A stretch of DNA of 64,000 nucleotides from Aphidius gifuensis (Eukaryota; Arthropoda; Insecta; Hymenoptera; Braconidae): assembly GCF_014905175.1 (NCBI RefSeq), contig NC_057788.1, positions 11,477,446 through 11,541,445 on the forward strand. Direction: 5' to 3'. The position numbers and the translations under genes were made by a program. Every line of letters begins with the position of its first letter. Position 1 is the stretch's first letter. The notes below the pieces were generated by a model, which saw nothing but the letters and a program-made list of their open reading frames with translations, was not told the origin of the DNA and searched no databases. Positions 9,955 through 21,724 of the stretch are shown one piece after another.

Positions 9955-12900
9955 TTTTATCTATGAAGTAGAAAAAATCCCAAGGAAAAGCAGTAGCTGA
10001 GAAAAAGATGTAGCTAAGGAATAAATGTTGCGGAAGAATCAGGTTTCTAGGAAGATATTTGCTTGGGAAATAATTTTTTGGTAACTGTAATTCCTTAGCT
10101 ACTGCTTTTCCTTAGAAATTTTGACATGTATATTTTTTACTTAACAGATAAAAATGTCCGAGGTAAAGCAGTAGCTAAGGAAAAAATGTTGCTAAAGAAT
10201 TACAGTTGCCAAAGAATATGGTTTTAAAAAAAATATATTTGCTTGAAAAATAATTATTTAATTAACGAATAAAAATGTCTAAGAAAAATTCAGATACGTT
10301 ATTTCCTTGAAACATAATTTTTGGCAACCTTATTTCCTTAGCTACATCTTTTCCTTGTCTACTGCTTTTCCTTGGGAATTTTCATTCGTTAAATAAATAA
10401 TAAACATGTATTTTTATTTTAAAGAAAAATAAAAGTCTAAGGAGAAGCAGTAGCTAAGGAAAAGATGTAGTCAAGGAATTAAGGTTGCTAAAGAATTATA
10501 CTTCAAGCAAATATATTTTTTTAAAACCTAATTCTTCGGCAACCTTAATTTCTTAGCTACATCTTTTCTTCAGCTACTGCTTTCCGTTGAAAATTTTTAA
10601 ATCTATTTTTTTTTTTTAACAAATGAAAATTCCGAAGGAAAAACAGTAGCTAAGAAAAAGATGTAGCTAAAGAATTACAGTTGCCAAAGAATTTTTTTTG
10701 TTTTAAAAGAATATTATTGCTTGAAATATAATTCTTTAGCAACCTCAATTTCTTGACTACATCTTTTCCTTAGCTCCTGCTTTTCCTTGGATTTTTGTTT
10801 TTTTTAAATAAAAATACATGTTTATTATTTATTTAACAAATGAAAATTCCCAAGGAAAAGCAGTAGCTAAGGAAAAGATGTAGCTAAGGAATTAATGTTG
10901 CCAAAGAATTATGTTTTGAAGAAATATATTTTTTTTTAAATAAATTCTTTGGAAACATTTATTCCTTAGCTCCTCCTTTCCCTCAGCTACTGCTTTTCAT
11001 CAGACATTTTTATTTTTCAAAAATAAAATACCATGTATTTCATTCATTTTATAAATAAAAATGTCCAAGGAAAAGCAGTAGCCAAGGAAAAGATGTAGCT
11101 AAGGAAATAAGGTTGCCAAAAATTATGTTTCAAGGAAATAACGTATCTGAATTCTTCATAGACATTTTTATTCGTTAATTAAATAATTATTTTTCAAGCA
11201 AATATATTTTTTTTAAAACCATATTCTTAGGAAACTGAAATTCCTTAGCTACATTTTTTCTTTAGCTACTGCTTTTCCTTGGGAATTTTTATTCGTTAAA
11301 TAACTAATAAACATGTATTTTTATTTAAAAAAAAAAAAAAATCCAAGGAAAAGCAGGAGCTAAGGGAAAGATGTAGTCAAGGAATTAAAGTTGCCAAAGA
11401 ATTTTATTTCAAGCAAATATATATTTTTTTGAAACAAAATTCTTTGGCAACTGTAATTCTTTAGCTACATCTTTTTCTTAGCTACCGTCTTTCCTTTGGA
11501 ATTTTTATTTGTTAAAAAAAAAAAATAGATTAAAAAATTTTCAACGAAAAGCAGTAGCTAAGAAAAAGATGGAGCTAAGGAATTAAGGTTGCCAAAGAAT
11601 TTTGTTTTAAAAAAATAAATTTTCTTGAAATATGATTGTTTGACAACCTTAATTCCTTGACTACATCTTTTTCTTAGCTACTGCTTTTCTTTGGACTTCA
11701 ATTTTTCTAAAAAATAAAATTACATGTTTATTATTTATTCAACAAATAAAAATTCCCAAGGAAAAGCAGTAGCTAAGGAAGAGATGTAGCTAAGGAATTA
11801 CAGTTGCCAAAGAAGTTCCTTCTAAAAAAAATATATTTGCTTGAAATATAATTCATTAGCAACCTTAATTCCGTGACTACATCTTTTCCGTAGCTACTGT
11901 TTTTCCTCGGACTTTTATTTTTTTTTTAAATAAAAATACATGTTCACTATTTATTTAACAAATAAAAATTCCCAAGGAAAAGCAGTTGCCAAGGAAAAGA
12001 TGTAGTCACGGAATTAAGGTTGCTAATGAATTATATTTCAAGCAAATATATTTTTTTTAGAAGGAAATTCTTCGGCAACTGTAATTCCTTAGCTACATCT
12101 TTTTCTTAGCTACTGCTTTTTGTTGAAAATTTTTAAATCTATTTTTTTTTTTTAACAAATAAAAATTCCAAAAGAAATACAGTAGCTAAGAAAAAGATGT
12201 AGCTAAAGAATTACAGTTGCCAAAGAATTTCGTTTTAAAAAAATATATATTTGCTTGAAATAAAATTCTTTGGCAACTTTAATTCCTTGACTACATCTTT
12301 TCCTTAGCTACTGCTTTTTCTTTGACTTTTGTTTTTTTAAAAAAAAGAAATACACGTTTATTATTTATTTAATAAATAAAAATTCCCAAGGAGAAGCAGT
12401 AGCTAAGGAAAAGATGGAGCTAAGGAATTAAGGTTGCCAAAGAATTTTGTTTTAAAAAAATAAATTTTCTTGAAATATAATTTGTTGACAACCTTAATTC
12501 CTTGACTACATCTTTTCTTTAGCTACTGCTTTTCCCTGGGAATTTTCATTTGTTAAATAACTAATAAACATGTATTTTAATTTAAAAAAAAATAAAAATC
12601 CAAGGAAAAGCAGGAGCTAAGAAAAAGATGTAGTCAAGAAATTAAGGTTGCTAAAGAATTATATTTCAAGCACATATATTTTTTTTAAAAGGAAATTCTT
12701 AGGAATCTGTAATTCCTTAGCTACATCTTTTCTTTAGCTACTGCTTTTCCTTGGGAATTTTCATTTGTTAAATAAATAATAAACATGTATTTTTATTTTA
12801 AAGAAAAATAAAAGTCTAAGGAAAAGCAGTAGCTAAGGAAAAGATGTAGCTAAGGAATCACAGTTGCCAAAGAATTTTGTTTTGAAAAAATAAATTTTCT

Positions 12901-13410
12901 TGAAATATAATTGTTTGACAACCTTAATTCCTTGACTACATCTTTTTCTTAGCTACTGCTTTTCTTTGGACTTCAATTTTTCTAAAAAATAAAATTACAT
13001 GTTTATTATTCATTCAACAAATAAAAATTCCCAAGGAAAAGCAGTAGCTAAGGAAAAGATGTAGTCAAGGAATTCAGGTTGCTAAAGAATTATACTTCAA
13101 GCAAATATATTTTTTTAAAACCAAATTCTTCGGCAATCTTAATTCCTTAGCTACATCTTTTCCTTAGCTACTGCTTTTCTTGGGAATTTTTATTTGTTAA
13201 TTAAATAATAAACATGGATTTTTATTTAAAAAAAAATAAAAATGTTAAATAAATAATAAACATGGATTTTTATTCAAAAAAAAATAAAAATTCCCAAGGA
13301 AAAGCAGTAGCTAAGGAAAAGATGTAGTCAAGGAATTAAGGTTGCTGAAGAATTATATTTTAAGCAAATATATTTTTTTAAAACCACATTCTTCGGCAAC
13401 CTTAATTTTT
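9955..13410. repeat. Large array of head-to-head palindromic units
   Basis: About 16 forward copies (near 9968, 10152, 10437, 10633, 10850, 11064, 11345, 11540, 11755, 11970, 12165, 12385, 12600, 12815, 13030, 13295) alternate with reverse copies of the same unit at ~195-280 bp spacing. Forward units read AAGGAAAAGCAGTAGCTAAG then AAGATGTAGCTAAGGAATTA. Spacers contain AAATAAATAATAAACATGTA. No open frame is sustained. It looks like a satellite made of inverted dimers. Confidence 0.9.
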
Positions 13411-13584
13411 TTTATCTATAAAAACGAAGCGTTGGTTTTTCACGATTATTTATTCATTTTCTATGTCTCGTCTTTACCTTGTCGTTATTTACTAGCAACA
13501 ACAATTTATTCTATTGCTTTTTTTCTTCGGCTGTTAAGGTTTATACATTATCAACCACTCTAACACCAAGGACGGTAACACAAA
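13411..13584 (+). promoter_or_regulatory. 5' flank and possible TATA box of the 13.6 kb gene
   Basis: CTATAAAAACG at about 13414-13424 resembles a TATA box and lies ~160 bp before the ATG at 13585. The palindromic array ends just upstream, so the promoter is immediately next to satellite sequence. This is weak evidence from sequence alone. Confidence 0.3.
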
Positions 13585-16500
13585 ATGACAGATAAGGATA
13601 CTGAACAATTTGAGAATGGTAGTGTGCCATCCGAAAACACTCTTACTGATTCTTATCAATCATTGACTGACAGCGATTTTGATATGAGTGGAGTCACCAG
13701 TTCAATTTATTATGCGGATGTATGTATTTTTACTTTTTATTTTTTTATTTTTTCTTAATCGTCTATAATTATATTTTCCTCGGTTTTTCGATTCATAAAA
13801 AAAAAAAAACATTTTTTTAAACAAATTATCATATATGTAAGCATGCTGCAGGATGCTTTGTTCGTCTTATATGCTTCAGTGCTTTTTTGTAGTCGGTACA
13901 GCTTATAGCCTGCTTTAATGTCATAATAAATCACTATTCTTTTTGCTCATTTTTTTACAAATTGACTGTCTTATTTTAACAGAATCAGCCGTTATCTACT
14001 GTACCAGTGCTTAACGGTAATAATCAGGTTTATTATTCTAAACAGAACGTCAATCATGGTCCTCTAACGTCAATAATTAACTCAAATCATTGTTTGAATA
14101 ACAACATAATACAATTACCACAGACTTCAATCTCTACCGATAACACATCTGAATTAAATACAGCTAATGAATATATAATATTAAATCCAGTAAAGTTGCA
14201 AAATTCTCCAGTCATAAAAGATGTTCCACTATTGATAGAACAAAATTCAAATTCAATTCTAAATGACGGAGCATCCACTTCGATTCCAACAAATAACTCA
14301 TCTGCAAATAATATACGTTGTATAAATAATTCGACTACGAATAAATTACCTATAAAAAATCTTGTTTTAAAGTCGAAAATTAACGAAGGTGGATCTACGT
14401 CACGTGGTACAAATAATTCAGCTACAATTATTATATGTACCTTCAAAAAAACTCGTTTTGAATTCTCAAATCAATGAAGGGGCATCAACCTCACGTGGTC
14501 TAAATATTTCAGTTACGAATAATGTTCCATCAACTACAATTACACCAAGACCTAAATCTGTAATTTTTGGCGAGGCTTGTTTGAAGATTCCCCAAGTTGA
14601 AATTGAAATATCAAGAAGTATTGTAATACCTCTCAATGATTGGTTGCAAAGAACTCCAGTAGGGGAGTCAATTTTGAATTATTACACCAGTTTTAACAGA
14701 TTATCGGACAAATTGCAACTAAAACTTTGCGACGCTATTTTATTTCGTGAATTTCATGGCGTAACTGGTCGTCGAAAAATAACTCCAGAAAGATTTACAA
14801 AATTAACTAAAGAAATAACAGATCTGTTTCCAAGTGAGTTGCCAGGAACTTATTATACCCCAAAAGTTGAAAAAGGAATTACAGAAGCAGTAGCAGCTTA
14901 TGGTAAACTGATACAACAGTACCGTTATTTCAATAGAAAAAAAAAAGGTGATGTGGTTAATTTTAATTTGAATAAAGAATTAAATCGTCAACTAGAAAAT
15001 TTGGATCCACCGTCGAGTAAAGTTGATGTTAAAGAAAAATTAACTTTTCTGGAAAGAGAGATTACTCCTTGGACAACAATTATTAAAAACTGGGAAGAAA
15101 CTCACGAGGAAAGATTGAATAGTTATAAAAACCTTCGTGAATATTTCGAACGCTTTCCATGCTTAAAACAGCCCCAGGCTGCTAGTTTGGTAAGGATTTT
15201 CGGAGTTATTTTCTTTTTTTTTTAAATAAGATTAACTTCATCATGATTTTTTATAAAATGAAGTCATAGCTATTATTTTATTATTTTAACTACTCTATAT
15301 TTTTTTTTTTAGCTTACACTCGACTTTGATATTAAGTGGCCAGAAGTCGCAAAATGTATGGAAACAGAATGGTATGGAAGTTCAAATGTTATCATATATA
15401 CTGAAGATGATGATGGAACATTGACCAAAAAACGTAAAATTCCAACCCAGGTAGGAAGTGACGACGGGCACAAGCCTGGGACAAGCCTGATTACCCGGCT
15501 CTCGGGCCTGTGTCAGGCCTGTGACACAAGCCTGTGTCAAGTCTGGAATGTTCACGATGTATTTACTGGTGTCGGACTAGTGTATCAGGCTTAGCACAGG
15601 CTTGTGTTCCCAGGCTTGACACCGGCTTGCAAAAAAAATTATAAAAAAATATAAATAAACAATTATTATTAATTTATTAATTTATTAATTATCGATGATT
15701 ATATGAACGAAAATAAACGGCGTAACGGGGGATCGATCCTAGGTCTCTCACGTGGAACTCCAATGCTCTATCAAGTCGACCACGGGGGATTCATGAAAGA
15801 GTCAGTCAAAATTTTTTATATGAATGAATTTTTTCGACAGTCAATACACAGTCCTTGTAAAAGCCTGGCACGGTAGTCAAAACCTAATAATTTTTATTTA
15901 AAATGTCTATTTACAATTTATAGATCTAATTAATTAATTTTTTTTTTTTAATTGAATATATGCACAAGTCAAGTCCCGTGTGAGGCTTGGTAAAACGGGC
16001 TTGACACAAGGCTCGTGTGAGGCCGGGGAAAACAAAAAAAACAGGCTTGACACCGGCTTGGACTATTGAGGCCTGTGTGAGGCCGGTTGAAAACAACGGG
16101 GACAGTCTTGTGTCAAGCCTGTGTTAACAAGGTTCGTGTGAGGCCGGGGAAAACAAAAAACACAGGCTTGACACCGGCTTGAATTATTGAGGCCTGTGTG
16201 AGGCCGGTTGAAAACAACGGGGACAGTCTTGTGTCAAGCCTGTGTTAACGAGGCTCGTGTGAGGCCGGGGAAAACAAAAAACACAGGCTTGACACCGGCT
16301 TGAATTATTAAGGCCTGTGTGAGGCCGGTTAAAGACAACGGGGACAGTCTTGTGTCAAGCCTGTGTTAACGAGGCTCGTGTAAGGCCGGAGAAAACAATG
16401 GGCACAAGCTTGTGTCAAGCCTGTGCTCCCCAGGCTCGATACACGACCCTCGCACAAGCCTGACACAGTTGTTCAAGCCCGAGAACTCCTACCTGGGAAC

Positions 16501-19500
16501 CACAGCTGAGTGTCAAGAGGGCCTTTTGTTTCATGTGCAGGTAAGGCAAATTGAAAACTACTAATCATTCGTCTCCATCAATTCATATATCTATTTTTTC
16601 TAAAATCAATTATAGGCTTGCTTTAACTACTCTAAATAAATATCAAAATTTTATAGACTAAGAATAAATAATATGTCTTTAAAAAGACATGAGCATTTCA
16701 AAACTAAAAAATTAGAAGTACTTTTTCTATTTTCGCGATGTCGGACCTAAGATTTTTTTAAAATCATTCTAAACAGTAATGTTCTTTCAAAAAACGCTCT
16801 GATCTTTTTAAATAATAGTGGTAAAAAAAAATATAAATAGGCTAATTATCTATTAGTTGTTTAATTGAATGATTACATTTTTAATGGCTATGTAGTGATA
16901 CATTTATTTTCGACTTTATCTAGTTGCTGGACTGTAGTTACTATAGCTTTAGCCAGGCTCCGTGAAGTTGGCGCGCAACTTCATCGTAGAAACTTTATAT
17001 AGGGCTTAAAAGAAAGCTCTGAATTTGCAGTATTTTGTAGTAAAAAAATAAGAATTTGTAGTTCAGAAAAAAAGGGTTGAAAAAAGGGTTAACAGCAATT
17101 TCCTGCAAAAATCGACTAAAGACGTTGTATATGGGTCAGAAATTTTGTCAGAATTTGTAGTAATTTGTAGTGAAAAAATTAGAATTCGTAGTTCAATAGT
17201 TTTCCCGGTAAATTGAATAATTTATCAAGGTATTTATAAAACAAGTTTTTTCTTCGTGAAAATTGTCAAACTACAAATTCCAATTTTTTCACTACAAATT
17301 GCAGCATGTCTCCCTGCATTTTAAAAATATTACAATTTTTATTTTTGACAAAAAACAAAAAAGTTATACAATTTTTTATTATTTTATCAGATAATAAATA
17401 TTAATTAATTTTCTTATTTATTGATCGGAATCAGAATAAAAATGTCTATTCAATGCAAAAAGACCTGCTGCAATTTGTAGTAAAAAAATTAAGATTTGTA
17501 GTCTGATAGTTTTTTAAAAAAATATACTTGTTTATAAATACATTAATACACAAATTAATTTTCCTGGAAAACTATTGTACTACAAATTCCAATTTATTGA
17601 CTACAATTTTCTAGAAGTCTTCATGCACCTACCTGACATTATAGAATAATATTATATTGATAATAAAAAAAGTTATATTTATTTAAAAATTTTGGAGTAA
17701 AAAAAAAATTAAAAAAAAACCTATCTTCCGGAGATAATTTTTGTCCAAAAGATAGGTTCAACTACAAATTCTAGTTTTTTTACTACAAATTTCAACAAGT
17801 CTTTCTGCTTTAAATAGACATTTTTATTTTGATTAATAAATAAAAAAGTTAATTAAGATTTAAAATTAGATATATTAATAAACAAATGCATAACTTTTTT
17901 GTTTATTGTCAAAAATAAAAATTGTAATATTTTTTTAATGCAGGGAGATCTGCTGCGATTTGTAGTGAAAAAATTAAAATTTGTAATCTGATAGTTTTCA
18001 AGAAAAATATACTTGTTTATAAATATCTTAATAAACAAATTAATTTTCCGGGAAAATTATTAAACTACAAATTCCAATTTTTTTACTACAATTTTCTAAA
18101 AGTCTGCCTGCACTTAACTGATGTCATAGCATCATATTATGTTGATAATAAAAGTTATATTAATTTAAACATTTTGGAGTAAAATAAAAATAAAAAAAAA
18201 ACCTATCTTCCGGGGAAATTTTTGTCCGAAAGATAGATTCAACTACAAATTTTAATTTTTTTACTACAAATTACAGCAGATCTCTTTGCATTGAATAGAC
18301 ATTTTTATTTTGATTTTGAACAATAATTAAAAAAGTTAATTAATATCTATTATTTGATATAATAATAAAAAATTGCATAACTTTTTTGTTATAAATTGCA
18401 TAATTTTTCTACTACAAACCGCAGTGAGTCTTTCTGCATTTAAAGAATATCACAATTTTCATTTTTGACAATAAACAAAAAAGTTATACAATTTTTTATT
18501 ATTATATCAGATAATAAATATTAATTAACTTTTTTAATTACTGTTCAAAATTAAAATAAAAATGCCTATTCAATGCAAAGAGACCTGCTGTTATTTGTAG
18601 GGGAAAAATTAATATTTGTAGTTGAATCTATCTTTCGGAAAAAAATTTTCTCTGGAAGATAGGTTTTTTTTTTATTTTTTTTTTACTCCAAAATGTTTAA
18701 ATAAATATAATTTTTTTTATTATCAACATAATATTATTCTATAATGTCAGTCAGGTGCAGGAAGGCTTCTAGAAAATTGTAGTCAATAAATTGGAATTTG
18801 TAGTACAATAGTTTTCCAGAAAAATTAATTTGTTTATTAAGGTATTTATAAACAAGTATATTTTTCTTGAAAACTATTAGACTACAAATTTTAATTTTCT
18901 ACTACGAATTGCAGCAGGTCTCCTTGCATTCAATATACATTTTTATTTTGATTTTGATCAATAAATAACAAAGTTAATTAACATTTAAAATTTGATATAT
19001 TAATAAACAAATGCATAACTTTTTTGTTTATTGTCGAAAACGAAAATTGTAATATTATTTTAATGCAGAAAGACTTACTGCAATTTGTAAAATTTGCAAA
19101 TGGCCTTATATTTTTGGCCTCTTAAAAATGGCCTTAAAAAATGGCCTTATTATTTTGGCCTCTTAAAAATGGCCTCAAAAATTGGCCAAAAGAGGCCATT
19201 TTTTAAAGCCATTTTTAAGAAGTCAAAAAAAAATTAGGCCATTTTTTGAGGCCATTTTTAAGAGGCCAAAAATATAAGGCCATTTTAAAGGGCCATTTTT
19301 TTCATGTACGAGGTTTAGATCGTCTTTTTTTTAAACTATATTTCACCATGTTGCCATGGTATTTACGGCAAGCCGAAATAACAGACGAACTTCCCGGCTC
19401 TGATTATGAATAATTTATATGAGAATAATTTAATATAAAATCTATGTATTTTATAATTCCGCTATGAATTTGGAATTTTTAATGTCGAAGTTTATCAATA

Positions 19501-19884
19501 CATGTAATTAAAATTTTTTTTCAGACTTCAAATGATATACAAGTGTCTCTTGCACGTGCTCGGAGTTCTGTTGTTAAATTAAAAAAGAGTTTCCAGCCTC
19601 GTCCAGTTATTGTTGGTCCAATTGAGAATATTCAAGCAAGCTACATTGCTATCGACAAAGAGCTGTTACCAGCAGATAATCCACTTCATGCAGTTGAGGT
19701 TATGCTTAAAATTTACTACATTTTAAACCTTGAGTTTCCTCCCGAAGCTGCACTTAGTTGGAAATTTCTTGCACTGGCCATATATAATTTTGCACCTAAA
19801 GGTAAAATTCCAGGAGGGATTAAATCCTTGATTAACGAAGTTAATGACATGCGTAAAAAAATTGAGCAACGCTTAATCACTTAA
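13585..19884 (+). CDS. Unknown-function protein, probable partner gene of a two-gene mobile element; disrupted
   Basis: Exons: 13585-13719 (MTDKDTEQFENG), 13983-15189, 15313-15445 joined to 16500-16540, and 19525-19884 ending KKIEQRLIT. All junctions are phase 0 with good GT/AG sites. Exon 2 begins with low-complexity Asn/Ser repeats (LVLKSKINEGGSTSRG and LVLNSQINEGASTSRG are imperfect copies). A conserved-looking core follows: ITPERFTKLTKEITDLFPSE, YYTPKV, WEETHEERLNSYKNLREYF, FPCLKQP. The last exon has QPRPVIVGPIENIQASYIAI. I recall similar uncharacterised proteins in fish and insects, often near the zinc-finger family seen at 22996; function is unknown. Two defects are visible: a net one-base frameshift at about 14420-14440, and a 1052-bp element splitting the third coding exon at 15446. 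Removing that element with one AA leaves an open frame (PTTAECQEGLLFHVQ). Confidence 0.65.
15446..16497. mobile_element. 1052-bp inverted-repeat element inserted in a coding exon
   Basis: The ends are perfect 11-bp inverted repeats, CCCAGGTAGGA, flanked by AA on both sides. The interior is built of repeated AAGCCTGTGTCAAGCCTG-like and AGGCCGGGGAAAACAA motifs, and carries a tRNA-like sequence on the minus strand. A truncated copy lies at 57833-58113. Confidence 0.85.
15718..15788 (-). pseudogene. tRNA-like sequence inside the 15446 element
   Basis: On the minus strand it reads CGTGGTCGACTTGATAGAGC (A-box-like) and later GGATCGATCCC (B-box-like) at tRNA spacing. The acceptor ends pair only partly, so I treat it as tRNA-derived rather than a working gene. 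Confidence 0.45.
16541..16929. other. Start of the last intron of the 13.6 kb gene
   Basis: It begins with a good donor (GTAAGGC). AT-rich sequence with no recognised feature. Confidence 0.4.
16930..19085. repeat. Intronic foldback array, ACTACAAATTCCAATTTTTT family
   Basis: Many copies of AATTTGTAGTAAAAAAATTA and its complement are interspersed with ATACTTGTTTATAAATA and AAAAGTTATAC-type segments. Left-arm segments reappear inverted at 18590-18900. It fills the last intron of the gene that ends at 19884. Confidence 0.8.
19095..19300. repeat. ~200-bp GGCC palindrome
   Basis: The left half has AAATGGCCTTATATTTTTGG and GGCCTCTTAAAAATGGCC; the right half is its near-perfect complement. The centre is at about 19190 (AAAATTGGCCAAAAGAGG). 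In the intron transcript this would form a long hairpin. Confidence 0.85.
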
Positions 19885-20298
19885 AATTTTTTTCGAACTT
19901 ATAACGTTAATTAGTTTTTAATAATTATTTTTATTTTTTTTATTATTTCATATTCATACTGTGAACTACAAAATTCACACTGATTATTTATAATTTTGTA
20001 TACCTGACATTAAAATTTCTGTAGTAAAACTTTGTTGATCTTTAAAGTCAGGGTAATTAGTGAAAAATTAAGCAACGCTTAATCACTTAAAATTATTTTT
20101 GAACTTATAACGTTAATTTGTTTTTAATAATTATTTTTATTTTTTTTATTATTTCATATTCATACTGTGAGCTACAAAATTCACACTGATTATTTATAAT
20201 TTTATATACCTGACATTAAAATTTCTGTAGTAAAACTTTGTTGATTTTTAAAGTCAGGGTAATTAGTGAAAAATTAAGCAACGCTTAATCACTTAATA
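19863..20298 (+). repeat. 206-bp tandem repeat, first block
   Basis: The unit starts within the last codons of the upstream gene (GAGCAACGCTTAATCACTTA, encoding EQRLIT and the stop). It recurs with GCAACGCT at 19866, 20072 and 20278, exactly 206 bp apart. So the gene's 3' end and 3' flank were amplified in tandem. Confidence 0.9.
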
Positions 20299-20304
20299 GT
20301 ATAT

Positions 20305-20525
20305 TATGTATCGAGTGCGAACAGTAGGTGGTTCACGCACGAGCATGGAGAGATGAACGAAGTACAGGAGAGGGGATAGCGAGTGGATTCTCAGCGAAGG
20401 GGAATCGGAAGACGAGCCGTCAGGCGAGTCTGAGATTTGAGCTGAAATCTACAGCTCTCCTGTACTGAGTGAAATCTCTTCATGTGAGTGTGGAATCACC
20501 TACTTCGCACGAGGTGCATACGCTA
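20305..20525. mobile_element. Short inverted-repeat element
   Basis: GCGAACAGTAGGTGGTTC near the left end pairs with GGAATCACCTACTTCGC near the right end, with internal CAGGAG/CTCCTG pairing. It interrupts the 206-bp tandem array. Confidence 0.55.
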
Positions 20526-20579
20526 TTTTTCTTTACAAAAATTAAGAAAAATACCACGCAATAAACGACTATCACAATA

Positions 20580-21535
20580 TATGTGGGGCCCCAAAGCGGG
20601 TCCAGGGCGAGCAGCCCTGGCGAGGTCCAGGGCGAGGAGCCCTGGCGGATTCGAAGGGCGGAGCCCTCGTGGGGGGGTCTGGGGGGGTGAAACCCCCCCA
20701 GAATAAAAAAAAATAATTATGATTATAATAAAAAGTATTTAAAAAATAAAACAACAATTTTAATACTGTTGAAAAAAAAAACTGCATTAATACCATCAAT
20801 CTAATACAAACAGGGCTAAAAAAAAATTTCAAACAATAATTCAAATTCATTATATCAAACTAAATTATGTTTATTTATAAAAATAAATGAATTTCTATTA
20901 CATAATAATAAACTCAAGGCACAGAGTAATTTTTCATTAATTACTTTTTCTTCTAAACAACTCGTATAAATCTATTAAAATTATTTATCTTTGTTTTTTT
21001 GGTATAATTGCGTTTTGACAAGTCAAAACATATTTTTTTAAATCATAAAAAAAAAAAAAAAAACAAAATAATATTTTAATGATGAAAAAAAAAATTATAA
21101 TTAATAATGCAAAACAAAAAACAAAACTGGAAATTATTTAAATTTTAACCATTATGCTGGTTTTTTAAAAATAAATAAAATAATTCATTTGATTTCTCTG
21201 GTAAAAAAGGGCATCAGCTTGTTGACGAATGTCATCTGGTATGTCATTTTCATTGAATGTTTGATTGTCATCTTGATCACTTTCACTCTTTGATTCACTG
21301 GATTCAAGTATAATTTTTGGGTATTGGACATTCACGATAAATATCAACACTTTTTTTATTTTTATTAATTAAGTATTAAATAATTTATATATAAGACATT
21401 TAGCAACACAACAAAGCAAAACAAAATAAAAAATAACTTGTAAACACACAGACACGTGAATAGCTTACAAACACATATACTATTCATAATATTATTAATT
21501 TTGTCCGCCCGATGTCGCTACTTTTGGGGCCCTGT
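20580..21535. mobile_element. GC-capped element, perhaps hAT-like remnant
   Basis: The left end GGGGCCCCAAAGCG at 20584 is mirrored by CGCTACTTTTGGGGCCC near 21516-21532. Next to the left end is a GC-rich block of nested hairpins (CCAGGGCGAGCAGCCCTGG, GGGGGGGTGAAACCCCCCC). The interior is AT-rich; a short acidic frame on the minus strand at 21165-21350 (ESSESKSESDQDDNQTF) is the only coding hint. No matching 8-bp target duplication is seen, so the hAT label is tentative. Confidence 0.4.
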
Positions 21536-21724
21536 ATTATCGATATTTTGAGCTTCACACATTATTTTGGAAATTCACACATTATTTTGGAAATTCACAC
21601 ATTGTTTCAGTCCCAAATAATGTGTGTACTTCTTGATCGACACACTAATTCCTACTATACCAGAACCGCCATCTTTATGAACTGAAAACGATGCAGATTG
21701 GGGGTATTTTTCTTAATAGTGTAA

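Noticed and set aside
14087..14446. Minus-strand frame opposite exon 2 of the 13.6 kb gene
   Set aside because: Shadow of a low-complexity Asn/Ser-coding region; the plus-strand exon has matching splice phases.
20488..20706. Possible protein from the GC-rich block
   Set aside because: The frame is made by the GC hairpins and has no family resemblance; the opposite strand is equally open.
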